Positions 9,482 through 18,400 are shown, counted from the first letter of the stretch. The stretch is DNA of 39,251 nt from JANLUX01 sp031366005 (GCA_031366005.1 JANLZB010000047.1:1-39251), one strand, 5' to 3'. Made by a program: numbers and translations. Notes: generated by a model from the letters alone, not told the origin.

Positions 9482-9667
9482 ATGAACCAACCTACCATCC
9501 AACAGCAAGAATTAATAAATAAAATTGCGGCATTAACAAGGGATTTGCATATAGTAATGTCTTTACCAGAAAATGATGAAGAGGAAGAGACTGTAATTGA
9601 CAGGGAGGAAATCTACCAAAGCTCCACTCCTAAATTATTTTTTACTGATGCCAATGTTAATACTTAG
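9482..9667 (+). CDS. Small acidic hypothetical protein
   Basis: 61 aa, with an ATG about 77 bp after the esterase. It contains an amphipathic N-terminal helix (IQQQELINKIAALTRDLHIV) and an acidic stretch (ENDEEEE). No family is recognised. The ORF is plausible because its residue use is protein-like and nothing overlaps it, but at this length it could be chance. Confidence 0.4.
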   Translation: MNQPTIQQQELINKIAALTRDLHIVMSLPENDEEEETVIDREEIYQSSTPKLFFTDANVNT

Positions 9668-9761
9668 TTTGTATAGAATCATTTTATTCACTTAGCAAAA
9701 AACTTTTCTCCAGAGCAAAATGTTTATTATGAATACAATTTGAAAGCAAAACGATTAACTG

Positions 9762-10199
9762 CTACGTATTGTCCGCTTGGCTTAATACTGAATAATTATT
9801 TCTTATCTTTTTAAATTCATCATGTAACATTTTTCTTGCCTCAGCCCTGGTAATATTTTTTTGAATACAGTAGTCATTTAAATTTATCTGCTCGCACATG
9901 AATTTGTTCAATAGGGGTGAATTTTCAAATTGCTTTATTTTGAAGTCCCGATTATTCTCATGCTGGATAATCTCTTCGTGTAGTGTTTGAATAAGTAATT
10001 TGATTAGTGTTATGCATACAGATGGTGATGTTTGATTTATATAACCGCCTGAATTAAATTTTTTAAAAGTTATAATCAATATTTCTTCCGCTTGATTTGT
10101 GGAAGCTGAATTGTCTATAGCAATACCAAATAACAAAGAGCTGTATTTATCATATATATTTTCAAAGGTGTGGTATAACGTGGACTCGATTTTAAACAC
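9762..10199 (-). CDS. Sigma-70 region 2-like small protein
   Basis: 145 aa. Residues about 10-48 (FENIYDKYSSLLFGIAI, then AEEILIITFKKF) follow the ECF sigma factor region 2 pattern FxxIYDxYSxxLyGxA...AEeiLqetFxK, which contacts the RNA polymerase clamp. Conserved aromatic and basic positions of region 2.3-2.4 are poorly kept. The rest (residues 60-145) does not show a clear region 4 helix-turn-helix, though NLNDYCIQKNITRAEARKML could be a diverged helical pair. It could be a degenerate sigma factor, an anti-sigma-like binding protein or a regulator. No anti-sigma gene is adjacent. Confidence 0.55.
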   Translation of the reverse strand: MFKIESTLYHTFENIYDKYSSLLFGIAIDNSASTNQAEEILIITFKKFNSGGYINQTSPSVCITLIKLLIQTLHEEIIQHENNRDFKIKQFENSPLLNKFMCEQINLNDYCIQKNITRAEARKMLHDEFKKIRNNYSVLSQADNT

Positions 10200-10366
10200 T
10201 TAATTTCAATAATTGTTTTAAATATTTTATGAGAAAACTAATTCTCAGAAATTTTCAAATTGTTATTTTGAGTGCTATTAAAATATCTATGCCAGGGTTA
10301 TGGTTATTTTGAACCCAAATGTTTGTTTACTTTCCCCTTATTATATTTTTATCTATATGCAATAAA

Positions 10367-10403
10367 AAAGGGAAGACTTAACAGAACGTTAAATCTTCCC
10401 TTT
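10367..10403 (-). terminator. Rho-independent terminator of the DUF4331 gene
   Basis: A 16-bp stem with one mismatch (AAAGGGAAGA..TTAAC / GTTAA..TCTTCCCTTT), loop of 5 nt, followed on the minus strand by TTTTTTATT. It lies 17 bp beyond the stop codon at 10421. Confidence 0.9.
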
Positions 10404-10420
10404 AGAAAAACTTTATTGAT

Positions 10421-12502
10421 CTACTTTACTACAACTAATTTAACTGATTGTACAGTTTCATTATTATTAGCAAGTACAACATAATATGTTCCCGGTGCAT
10501 ATTTGCTCATATTAAGCTGAATATCGTAAGTACCTTTTGAACGGACTACATTGTTAACCGGAATCTCAACGATTTCACTGTTTTGATTATAAACGGTAAC
10601 CTTAACCTTGGTACGATCAGTAGTTACTCTTACCCGCACAGTGCTTTGTGTTTTTGCAGGATTTGGAAACGCTTCCATAATGATTGGAGGTGCACCAATA
10701 TTTAATTGTGCTCCGGGATTTATTGCAGTTACAATAGAACCTCCTGCGCACAATCCATATCCCCTCCAGGGAGCTTGTACATAAGGGAATACAGATTTGA
10801 ATGCAGTATCGTTTGTTTCAACACCTGTAGTATAACCCAGCACACCTAATAATTGTGGTGTAAGCGGGCTGTTACCTATTGTGTAATCATCATACCATAA
10901 ACCTATCGCTGCAAGCACCACACCGCTTACGGCCTGCAATTCAATGCGTGTTACGTCATCTTCCAAACGTCTTCCGTTTGGAAAACCATCCATGTTAGGA
11001 ATGTTTTGCAATGCAGTAGTAGTATTATAATTAGTATCGGTTAAACCCATTACAGCTGCTGCCAGTAATCCTTCGCTGCTGAATTGAGGACTGTTGCGTG
11101 GTGTAACCGGCACTGCCATATTTAAGCGTAACATATCACCAAATACCGGAAGAAAATTATTTATGAATGGTTTACCTGCTGTCAAAGGATTACCTGGTGT
11201 TTTTCCTGTTGCCAATTGATATGGAGGAAGATTGGGAACACCAGTATGAAAAATCGGAAGTAAATCTACCGAACGTGGCATATTATTACGAAGTAAATAT
11301 TTTCCAAATATTGCCGTATCTAACGCTGTTCCTGTAGTAGCCGGATTGCCATATAATACATATAATCCGTCATTGCCATTTCCGAAATCAACGTTACCTA
11401 ATACAGTGGGGGAAGCACGCTGTATGCGCAATGCGCTGAAGGCAGGAATAGCAGGTCCGAATAAACTATTATCCATATACAATCCTAATTCAGGATTACC
11501 AAATAAACTATCGAAGTAAGCGCCCTCCTGATATGGAGTTAAAGAATTCCAATAATCTTTTTGCCCGATAGGGATCACCGCTTCATTGGTAAGGGGCATT
11601 CCTAATCTTGAAACCTGTACCCATGAACCGCTGTGTGTTTCGGTTCCATCGCCATTGATAGTTCTGAGTGACCTGCGGCTTGCACTTGCCCACACCCCTA
11701 TTACGAAATCAGGGTCTAAAATATTAGCAGCCATGCTAACATCTTTTCCATCTTTCTGTAATGTTGAAATAGGAACCTTTATACAAATAGCATGTACATT
11801 TTTACACTTCAGACCGTCCCTTGGCGCATTCACACCTGTGCCTCCTGCCCTGGTTTGTCCGAGATCGAAAATTCCTCCCAGGTCAACAAAGAAAGGATCA
11901 TCAATGGGTCCGCAAAAGATAGTTTCTCCGGTGGTAGCTGTTGTGATTGCACTATCCATCAACGCGGCATAAGAAGTGTTTAAACCTAGCTGACTGTCAA
12001 TGGAACGAGGTCCGATATTATTAGGTGGAACAATACCATTATTGATAACCATCTGAAAAGTAGCTCCTCCATCAATACTGCGAAAGCAATCATAAGTAGT
12101 TTTTAAATTTTGTTGTCCTAAACGGATATTAAAAAACGTGGTGGTATCCTGGTTTACCTGAGAAAATACAAACCTGTAAATAATTTGATCATGTGTGAGA
12201 GAATCTCCATTATTAACATGTATCTCATAACGAATGTTGGTTCCAAAAGAATAATAATTAGGGCCTCCCTGTGGTAACTCAGCAGGAACATAATTTGCAA
12301 TGATGGTTACCGTATTGGTATCATCAGGGCTGCGGAAAGCGTATAAATCAGTGTTATCAGCCAACGGATCATTGGCAATTAAGGGCGCTTCCCGGTGGCT
12401 TGAAGCATCCAGGAAAGAACGGGATGTGATAACTGAAATGATAATCAGAGCAATCACTGTTAATGAAATCCCTACATTTTTTTTTGTAAATTTTTTTTGC
12501 AT
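10421..12502 (-). CDS. DUF4331 domain-containing T9SS protein
   Basis: About 693 aa. I start it at the ATG at 12502 (MQKKFTKKNVGISLTVIALI), which gives a good signal anchor; an ATG 60 bp further upstream adds a Lys/Asn-rich leader that looks non-coding. The mature N-terminus SSHREAPLIANDPLADNTDL is the hallmark of DUF4331, a secreted family of unknown function, and the family fills most of the protein. The C-terminus from AFPNPAKTQ is a T9SS sorting domain ending KLVVVK. The neighbouring TonB receptor on the same strand lies 100-160 bp upstream, so the two could respond to the same condition. Confidence 0.88.
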   Translation of the reverse strand: MQKKFTKKNVGISLTVIALIIISVITSRSFLDASSHREAPLIANDPLADNTDLYAFRSPDDTNTVTIIANYVPAELPQGGPNYYSFGTNIRYEIHVNNGDSLTHDQIIYRFVFSQVNQDTTTFFNIRLGQQNLKTTYDCFRSIDGGATFQMVINNGIVPPNNIGPRSIDSQLGLNTSYAALMDSAITTATTGETIFCGPIDDPFFVDLGGIFDLGQTRAGGTGVNAPRDGLKCKNVHAICIKVPISTLQKDGKDVSMAANILDPDFVIGVWASASRRSLRTINGDGTETHSGSWVQVSRLGMPLTNEAVIPIGQKDYWNSLTPYQEGAYFDSLFGNPELGLYMDNSLFGPAIPAFSALRIQRASPTVLGNVDFGNGNDGLYVLYGNPATTGTALDTAIFGKYLLRNNMPRSVDLLPIFHTGVPNLPPYQLATGKTPGNPLTAGKPFINNFLPVFGDMLRLNMAVPVTPRNSPQFSSEGLLAAAVMGLTDTNYNTTTALQNIPNMDGFPNGRRLEDDVTRIELQAVSGVVLAAIGLWYDDYTIGNSPLTPQLLGVLGYTTGVETNDTAFKSVFPYVQAPWRGYGLCAGGSIVTAINPGAQLNIGAPPIIMEAFPNPAKTQSTVRVRVTTDRTKVKVTVYNQNSEIVEIPVNNVVRSKGTYDIQLNMSKYAPGTYYVVLANNNETVQSVKLVVVK

Positions 12503-12661
12503 GTTAATTAAATTTTTTTTGTTAGAATATTTTTTTTGGATGATTATAGATAATAAGACCATCTTCTTTTAACGAACGATTTAAGTACTAATATGGATTT
12601 AATTTTATAAAAATATTTTCCTTAGAAAGTTATTTTCATTGTTTATCCTTTGAGTCGCCCT

Positions 12662-14926
12662 TTAAAAGCGGAAAGAAATATTTCCCTTCAAAAAGAATGG
12701 AGTTCCAGGCGTGAAATGTAATTCTGATACAGGAGCAGGTTCATTAAACAAACGGCTTTCGGTGTCAAACTGCGCTTGATTCCAAACGGTGTTTAAAAGA
12801 TTTTCGGCACTCAAACCAAATTCAAACTTTGAAAGTTTGTAAGCAAGAACTGCATCTAATAAAAAATATCCTTTCGCTGTAACGCTGTTGGTTTCGTTTG
12901 CAGGTCGTGAGTCAATATAGCGATAACGCAAACTTGCATTGATGCCTTTGTCTTGCTTGTAAGTTAATCCTGCAATGCTTGTTAAGCGTGGTGCAAGCGG
13001 AATAAAATTTTCTCCTTCGGGAACTCCTACTAATCTTCCGTGACAGTAATTCAAATCAACATCAGCAAATAATTTATCGGTGATTTGAAAACGGATGCTT
13101 AAATCAGTTCCTAATCTTTGCGTTGGATTATTAGTTTCTACTGTTGCCTTATCGCCTACATAAACTAATTCACTCTGCAAATACAAACCCCACAAAGCTG
13201 CGTTTACTAAAATGCGTTTTCCTAATTTAAATTCACTTCCGATTTCTCCTCCATATGCTTTCGGCAAACTGTTGTCAACATGATTTATTACAACTGCTCT
13301 TGCATCGTTGGAATGAAAACCAATTCCTGATTTTAAAAAGAATTGAAGTTTGTCATTCACAGCATAATAAAAATTCAACTTGGGACTTGCACGAACAATT
13401 GATTTTGTTCCTGAAAAGCTATCCACTTTATCATCTGTGAAATTAAATTGAAAATAATCTAATCGTGTTCCTGCATTGATGGAGAAATGTTTGTTGATTT
13501 CAAGCGTGAAGTCAAGAAATGCGTTGGTGTTTTGCTGATAAACCTTTCCTGAAACTATTGTGTCAAGCACTATTCTTTTTTCTGCGTGCTTTAAAGAGAT
13601 GTGTGTAAAATCATTTCGTGAGCCTATGCCTGCTGTGCTGTGCAAAGTTTTATCACCAATGAAATAATCTTTTTGATAGGAACCTGTGTAACCAAAAATA
13701 TTTCGCTGGTCGGTTTGATTTATTTCATCACCGTGAACAGAGTCGTTGAGATAAAAAGTAAAATCAGAATAAAGATTGAAATAATAATTTACATAGTAAA
13801 GCTGATTTTTAATGATGGCGTGGTTCTTAGTTGTAGTGGTTAAAATTGCATTGAGGTTTGTCCGGTGAGTTTGCCCGCCTTCTGATGGATCAACACTACC
13901 AAAGCGATTAATGATTCCTGCATCAACTGCACGTTGCGGAACTTGTCCCGAAGCATCCCAATCAGCAAAAAATGTGGAAGCAGAAAAAGTGAAATAGTTT
14001 GATGCGTTCAACATGCCAGAATATTTTCCAAATAAATTGTAACGATTGAATTTTTGTTTCTGATCAAAATAAGCGTTGGTGAAAACATATTCACCCGCGA
14101 TGTATGCATTTTCTTTTTCTTTGGAGAATAGATGTTGCTTGTCTAAAAGTTTGAACATTCCAAGTGTACGATAGGTATCAAACATTCCAAGTTCGGCTTT
14201 CACTTCGTTGCGGTCAATAGAATTTTTTGTGAAAAATTCTCCTGTGCCTGATGTTGCAAAATCTCCAAAGCGTGTTGTGTAAGGTCCCTTGTAAACTTTT
14301 AAGCGGTCAACAGTTTCGGGAATTACAAAATGAAAATCAGCGTAACCCTGTCCGTGCGCATGAGAAACCATGTTCACTGGCATACCGTCAACGGAAATAT
14401 TAAAATCAGTTCCGTGGTCGCAATCAAAGCCACGCAAAAAAATCTGTTCGGCTTTTCCTCCTCCCGCATGTTGCGCAATGAAAAGTCCGGGAACAAGCCG
14501 CAATAAATCTTGTGCTGTATTTACAGGTCTCAAAAGTTTGTCAACTCCTGAAACGGATTCGCTTTGCGTAATTGATTTGTTCGGGCTTACCGTAACTTCT
14601 GTGAGATTGATGGAAGAAGGTTTCAGGAAAATTTTTATTTCCTGATTTTCTGTAAGTGAAATTTCTTTCTCAAACTTTTTGTAACCAAGATAAGAAATGA
14701 CTAATTGATAGTTGCCCTGTGAAAGTCCTTTGAAATTGAAGTTTCCTATTGCATCGGTTGTTGTTCCCTTGCCGGTGTTTGATAAAATTACAGTTGCTCC
14801 GACAATAGGGTTGCCGTCATTTGCTGTAAGTTGTCCTTTAATGCTTAGGTTCTGCGCAAAAAGATTTGCGTTTGTGAAAATTAAAAGGAGAATGGAAAAT
14901 AATATTTTGGTAGAATTTATCTGCAT
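12662..14926 (-). CDS. TonB-dependent receptor
   Basis: 754 aa outer-membrane receptor. The signal peptide ends near residue 25 (LFAQ). A carboxypeptidase-regulatory-like (CarboxypepD_reg) domain at about 26-113 has the usual G-A-T-V core. The plug at about 130-235 includes RGFDCDHGTDFNISVDGMPV and a His-rich loop HAHGQGYADFHFVIPE; the 22-strand barrel ends in aromatic RF (GNISFRF). There is no SusD partner, so glycan uptake of the SusCD type is unlikely; a metal or small organic ligand is more likely, possibly a metal given the His-rich plug loop (inference). Confidence 0.92.
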   Translation of the reverse strand: MQINSTKILFSILLLIFTNANLFAQNLSIKGQLTANDGNPIVGATVILSNTGKGTTTDAIGNFNFKGLSQGNYQLVISYLGYKKFEKEISLTENQEIKIFLKPSSINLTEVTVSPNKSITQSESVSGVDKLLRPVNTAQDLLRLVPGLFIAQHAGGGKAEQIFLRGFDCDHGTDFNISVDGMPVNMVSHAHGQGYADFHFVIPETVDRLKVYKGPYTTRFGDFATSGTGEFFTKNSIDRNEVKAELGMFDTYRTLGMFKLLDKQHLFSKEKENAYIAGEYVFTNAYFDQKQKFNRYNLFGKYSGMLNASNYFTFSASTFFADWDASGQVPQRAVDAGIINRFGSVDPSEGGQTHRTNLNAILTTTTKNHAIIKNQLYYVNYYFNLYSDFTFYLNDSVHGDEINQTDQRNIFGYTGSYQKDYFIGDKTLHSTAGIGSRNDFTHISLKHAEKRIVLDTIVSGKVYQQNTNAFLDFTLEINKHFSINAGTRLDYFQFNFTDDKVDSFSGTKSIVRASPKLNFYYAVNDKLQFFLKSGIGFHSNDARAVVINHVDNSLPKAYGGEIGSEFKLGKRILVNAALWGLYLQSELVYVGDKATVETNNPTQRLGTDLSIRFQITDKLFADVDLNYCHGRLVGVPEGENFIPLAPRLTSIAGLTYKQDKGINASLRYRYIDSRPANETNSVTAKGYFLLDAVLAYKLSKFEFGLSAENLLNTVWNQAQFDTESRLFNEPAPVSELHFTPGTPFFLKGNISFRF

Positions 14927-15128
14927 ACATTGTTTGGTTATTTATTTGATACAGTAATTACGAATTTTGAAATAATCTGGATTTAATAAATTTGGTTGTA
15001 AAAAGTTTTATCATGGTATGAGGTTTCCTAACCTGACACAGAGGACGAATCTGGTTTTTTTAATATGGAAAACCTGACCGCACAGGAAATCTTTAAACAT
15101 TTAATAAACCCGACTCATAAAACATCGG

Positions 15129-15287
15129 TTATAATTTTTCCGTCAATCCTTTATATTCCTCTTCAAATGGTTTGAAGCTTACAGGAGGAAATTCGTTGCT
15201 GCTGTTATATGCCTGCAATGCCTTGCGTATCTGATACCAATATACATCGGCTATCCCTTCAAGGGTTTTAAACCCTTGAAGAGATAA
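15129..15287 (-). pseudogene. Orphan C-terminal protein fragment
   Basis: An open frame of 52 codons with no start, ending TEKL-stop at 15129. It reads ADVYWYQIRKALQAYNSS, then FPPVSFKPFEEEYKGLTEKL, which has natural protein composition (aromatic and charged periodicity) and looks like the tail of a longer gene. Its upstream part is a REP-like palindrome (15257-15281) and a stop immediately follows. I do not recognise the family. The rest of the 411-bp gap (14927-15336) shows nothing else I can name. Confidence 0.4.
15257..15281. repeat. Perfect 12-bp palindrome, REP-like
   Basis: CTTCAAGGGTTT and its exact reverse complement are separated by a single T. Palindromes of the CTTCAAGGGTTTnAAACCCTTGAAG kind are common dispersed intergenic repeats in Bacteroidota. 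With almost no loop it would form a cruciform or a hairpin with a few unpaired central bases. Confidence 0.8.
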
Positions 15288-15336
15288 TTAGACAAAAATC
15301 ACAATAATGAAAATGCTTTGATGAACAGAGCAGGCG

Positions 15337-16869
15337 TTATAACATTTGTGTAACAGGTAAAAATATATCGAATGTAGCTCCAGCGTTTGAATTACCGGTA
15401 GCAGTAATATAACCGTTGTGATTTTCTATCACCTTTTTTACAATTGCCAGCCCTATACCAGTACCTTTATATTCTGATGTTCCATGCAGTTTTTTAAAAA
15501 CTTCAAAAATACTTTCGCTGTGATGTGGTGCAAACCCGATTCCATTATCAGCAATGGATATATGACAATACTCTATATCCGGTAAAAGATTTTTATTTTT
15601 TAAATTGTCGCTTACAATTTCCGATGTTATTTTAATGACTGTAGATAAGCCGGGTTTAGAAAATTTAAGCGCATTACAAATAAGATTTTGCATTGCCTGC
15701 CTAAACTGGAAGGGAATGATATTGATGTTTATCAAATTCTGAATTTCTATGATGGCATTTTTCTCATCAATGGATTCTTTGAGATCCTCAATTATTTCAT
15801 TTATCAATTGATTAAGATCAATTTCTTCAAATTTTCTTTCTGTTTTTGTTACGCGCGAAAATGCAAGAATGTCAACGATTAATGTTTGCATCCGTTTGGC
15901 AGCATCCTGAACTATTAAAAAATGTTCTTTGCTTTTATCTGACAATATATTATTCTCATTATCATTTATTCTGCCGATAAATGTTTGTATTTTACGCAGA
16001 GGTTCCTGTAAATCATGACTTGCAACATATGCAAATGTTTCCAGTTCGCTATTTAGATTGATTAATGCAGCAGCAAGTTTTTCATTTTCGTGATTTTGCA
16101 AAGCCAGTTCCTGCAATGCAATACTTAACTCAGAAGCCCTTTTTTCTTTTTCTCCGTTTTGAAATACCAACTCTACATTAGCAATAATTAATTCCGAAGC
16201 TCTTTTTTCCCTCTCATCATTTTGAAAAACAAGTTCAATGTTAGCCACAATCAATTCTGCGGCACGTTTTTCCTTTTCTCCGTTTTGGAAAACTAGTTCA
16301 ACATTTGCAATTTTTAATTCAGCAGCCCTTTTTTCTTTCTCACCATTCTGATATATTAATTCCACGTTTGCCACCTTTAATTCAGCGGCTCTTTTTTCCT
16401 TCTCGTTATTTTGAAATACCAATTCTATATTGGCAATGTTTAATTCAGCAGCACGATTTTCTTTTTCAGTGTTTTGAAATATCAATTCAACATTTGCAAT
16501 TTTTAACTCAGCCGCTCTTTTTTCTTTCTCACCATTCTGATATCTTAATTCCACATTTGCCACTTTTAATTCAGCAGCTCTTTTTTCCTTCTCGTTATTT
16601 TGAAATACCAATTCTATATTGGCAATATTTAATTCAGCAGCACGGTTTTCTTTTTCCGTGTTTTGAAATATCAATTCAACATTTGCAATTTTTAATTCAG
16701 CAGCCCTTTTTTCTTTCTCACCGTTTTGATATAAAAGTTCCTCGTTAGCAATGCTTAATTCCTCAGCACGTTTTTCTTTTTCAGCATTTTGAAATACAAG
16801 TTTTTTATTTGCGCTAATTAATTTTGCTGACCATTTTTCCTTTTCATTCTCAATTACGATTTTCTTCAT
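15337..16869 (-). CDS. Sensor histidine kinase with 21-residue coiled-coil repeats
   Basis: 510 aa, no transmembrane segment and no PAS or GAF domain. Residues 7-279 are thirteen copies of a 21-residue (three-heptad) unit, consensus N-x-EKEKRAAELKIANVELxFQ, predicted to form one long coiled coil. The kinase core follows: H-box SHDLQEPLRK with phospho-acceptor His285, N-box around QNLICNALKFSKPG, G1 DNGIGFAPH and G2 GTGIGLAIV. It ends in a normal HATPase tail with no receiver. It is therefore a cytoplasmic kinase whose input would come through the coiled coil or a partner. Repeats 3-5 are a nearly exact duplicate of 6-8. No response regulator gene lies next to it. Confidence 0.93.
   Translation of the reverse strand: MKKIVIENEKEKWSAKLISANKKLVFQNAEKEKRAEELSIANEELLYQNGEKEKRAAELKIANVELIFQNTEKENRAAELNIANIELVFQNNEKEKRAAELKVANVELRYQNGEKEKRAAELKIANVELIFQNTEKENRAAELNIANIELVFQNNEKEKRAAELKVANVELIYQNGEKEKRAAELKIANVELVFQNGEKEKRAAELIVANIELVFQNDEREKRASELIIANVELVFQNGEKEKRASELSIALQELALQNHENEKLAAALINLNSELETFAYVASHDLQEPLRKIQTFIGRINDNENNILSDKSKEHFLIVQDAAKRMQTLIVDILAFSRVTKTERKFEEIDLNQLINEIIEDLKESIDEKNAIIEIQNLININIIPFQFRQAMQNLICNALKFSKPGLSTVIKITSEIVSDNLKNKNLLPDIEYCHISIADNGIGFAPHHSESIFEVFKKLHGTSEYKGTGIGLAIVKKVIENHNGYITATGNSNAGATFDIFLPVTQML
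16348..16725 (-). repeat. 189-bp tandem duplication inside the kinase coiled coil
   Basis: Bases 16537-16725 (residues 49-111) and 16348-16536 (residues 112-174) encode the same three 21-residue repeats in the same order, differing at one residue by my reading (Arg versus Ile before the final YQ). The DNA is also very similar, indicating a recent in-frame duplication. Confidence 0.85.
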
Positions 16870-17253
16870 TTATATTGAATTTGTTAACTGTGTATATCAG
16901 TGCCAATGACATATAATATTCTGCAATTAGTTAAAATGATAATGTTGCTTGATATATTGTTGCTAAAAAATGGTTAGCGAAAAACAGCGGCTTAAAACAA
17001 CTTCCTACAATATACTGTAAAGGTGAACCTTTAATATGGATAAATGCCTTGTTAATGAATATATATTTTTACTTACAGAATACTGTAAGATTTATCTATT
17101 GAAAGATTCTTTTCTATAATAATTTTAATATTTCAAGATGCACCGGAACATCAGCCGAGGTTTAAAAAAAGAAAAATGGAACTTTGATTAGTATGAATAT
17201 ATTTTGATTATATGTTTTTTTATCTCCAGAATTAAATTTTCAAAAAATACTAC
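16870..17253. other. Intergenic region with two TTACA-N6-TGTAA type palindromes
   Basis: A non-coding AT-rich gap upstream of the kinase. It contains CTACAATATACTGTAA at 17005-17020 and TTACAGAATACTGTAA at 17073-17088; the second extends to perfect 7-bp arms (CTTACAG/CTGTAAG). A third site of the same type lies at 18385. The shared sequence TGTAAAGGTGAAC follows the first and third sites. They look like dyad operators, but no regulator is linked by evidence. I see no other feature. Confidence 0.35.
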
Positions 17254-17289
17254 CACAAAAAAAACACCCCACATTTAAGTGAAGTGTTT
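17254..17289 (-). terminator. Probable terminator of the T9SS gene at 17309
   Basis: The stem AAACAC..CAC / GTG..GTGTTT has a 2x2 internal mismatch and a 6-nt loop, followed on the minus strand by a run of T. It is 20 bp past the stop codon. Confidence 0.6.
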
Positions 17290-17308
17290 CAATGAAAAAA
17301 TTAAAATA

Positions 17309-18202
17309 TTATTCTTTAATAAAAACCTGGGAAGCAATTCCTTTTACAGAATAAACTTTTGCATGATACACGCCTGCTTTAAGTAAAGAAATATCTATGC
17401 GCGTTTTTGTGGTGGTAAACTGCAATTGTCCTGCGTCATTAATAATTTCAATTTTAGTAATTGGTTCTTTATTAGTAATAATTAAAAGGTTAGTTGCAGG
17501 ATTTGGATATAATTCAAATATGGAATTATTTTTTACTTCCGTAACACCTGTGGAAGAAGTTAATTCCCATAATATCATTGTTCCTCCGTTGTTGATCTGG
17601 AAAAGTGGCATCAATGGTGAAGAGCTGTACCAGGTGGCAGAACCTGAACCATCATCAGTAATCAGATTTCGCACCACATTATTATAAGTTGCATTGCTGG
17701 TGATGAGAGTGCCATAAGCATCATAATTATTATTAATTGTTTTTTGATTCTGCCCCATTTTCTGATAGGTGTCATTAGCTGACAAACTATAGGTAAATGG
17801 AAAGGGAAGTGCTGTTCTGTAATCAACAAACGAAACAGGGCTTGCTGAACCTACATTGTTAGCGACTTCTTCAAACACATTATTGGTTAAGTTAAACAAA
17901 CTGTAGTCTGTTACACCATTGATCACAAACTTAATTGCAAAATTTGCTGCAGGATATTGTGCAGCAAAAGGTGTGGATGCCATTGTCTGAAATTCTACTG
18001 TGCCAGCCAATGTGGCTACACCTGCGCTAATATCCCAGCTGGCGTTCGGGCCTGCCTGAGAAAGAGTTGCTATGTTCACATTGGTGATCACATATAGGTT
18101 AAAACTTAAACCGGTGTGCAGGCTGTCGCCATGTAATACGGGCTGTGCAAATAAGTTTACAAATGATAATGCAAAGGCAATGGATGTAATTAATTTTTTC
18201 AT
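17309..18202 (-). CDS. Small T9SS type A sorting-domain protein, function unknown
   Basis: 297 aa. The signal peptide ends near residue 19 (NLFAQ). The mature part is a beta-rich region of about 200 residues with no recognised domain (conserved-looking segments include GPNASWDISAGVATLAGTVEF and YDAYGTLITSNATYNNVVR, seen in other Bacteroidota secreted proteins). The C-terminus from LYPNPATN is a T9SS type A domain ending SQVFIKE. It is probably surface-attached or released. A candidate operator lies about 190 bp upstream in the divergent region. Confidence 0.8.
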   Translation of the reverse strand: MKKLITSIAFALSFVNLFAQPVLHGDSLHTGLSFNLYVITNVNIATLSQAGPNASWDISAGVATLAGTVEFQTMASTPFAAQYPAANFAIKFVINGVTDYSLFNLTNNVFEEVANNVGSASPVSFVDYRTALPFPFTYSLSANDTYQKMGQNQKTINNNYDAYGTLITSNATYNNVVRNLITDDGSGSATWYSSSPLMPLFQINNGGTMILWELTSSTGVTEVKNNSIFELYPNPATNLLIITNKEPITKIEIINDAGQLQFTTTKTRIDISLLKAGVYHAKVYSVKGIASQVFIKE

Positions 18203-18349
18203 GTTTTTATTTATTTAGTTTATTAATCTTATCTGAAGAAATGTTTCCGGAATTTTCAATGAATTAACTATGGGTTATTCCATATCAGGCAGGCAGGTAA
18301 AGGATTTTCATACACTGTGAATTATATTGGTTTTTTAAACTCCTGTATC

Positions 18350-18366
18350 GCGACACATAGTGTCGC
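18350..18366. repeat. Perfect 7-bp hairpin GCGACAC-ATA-GTGTCGC
   Basis: The stem is GC-rich in an AT-rich region, with a 3-nt loop followed by ATTTTAT on the plus strand. It lies between divergent genes, so it is not an obvious gene terminator; it could be the end of a small untranslated transcript or a regulatory dyad. Confidence 0.5.
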
Positions 18367-18384
18367 ATTTTATACTCCAGATAA

Positions 18385-18400
18385 TTACAATACGTTGTAA
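18385..18400. promoter_or_regulatory. Candidate dyad operator TTACAATACGTTGTAA
   Basis: This is an inverted repeat TTACAA-N4-TTGTAA in the 324-bp divergent region between the T9SS gene (starts 18202, -) and the YcxB-like gene (starts 18527, +). It matches the two sites at 17005 and 17073. The rest of the gap (18203-18526) holds only the GC hairpin at 18350 and no ORF. Confidence 0.35.

Noticed and set aside
11586..11972. A 128-codon ORF opposite the DUF4331 gene
   Set aside because: It is antisense to a clear coding gene and has no recognisable content.
12503..12562. Upstream start for the DUF4331 protein
   Set aside because: The extra 20 residues precede a good signal sequence that begins MQKKF, which is the normal form.
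16348..16725. CRISPR array
   Set aside because: The regular repeats are coding (21-residue units of a kinase), lie in one frame and lack unique spacers.
16305..16748. A 147-codon plus-strand ORF opposite the histidine kinase repeats
   Set aside because: It is the antisense reading of the 63-bp coiled-coil repeats, full of PFFLSH-type repeats produced by the opposite frame.
17005..17088. BlaI/MecI operator (TACA/TGTA)
   Set aside because: The spacing is longer than in known BlaI operators and no BlaI/BlaR gene is near.
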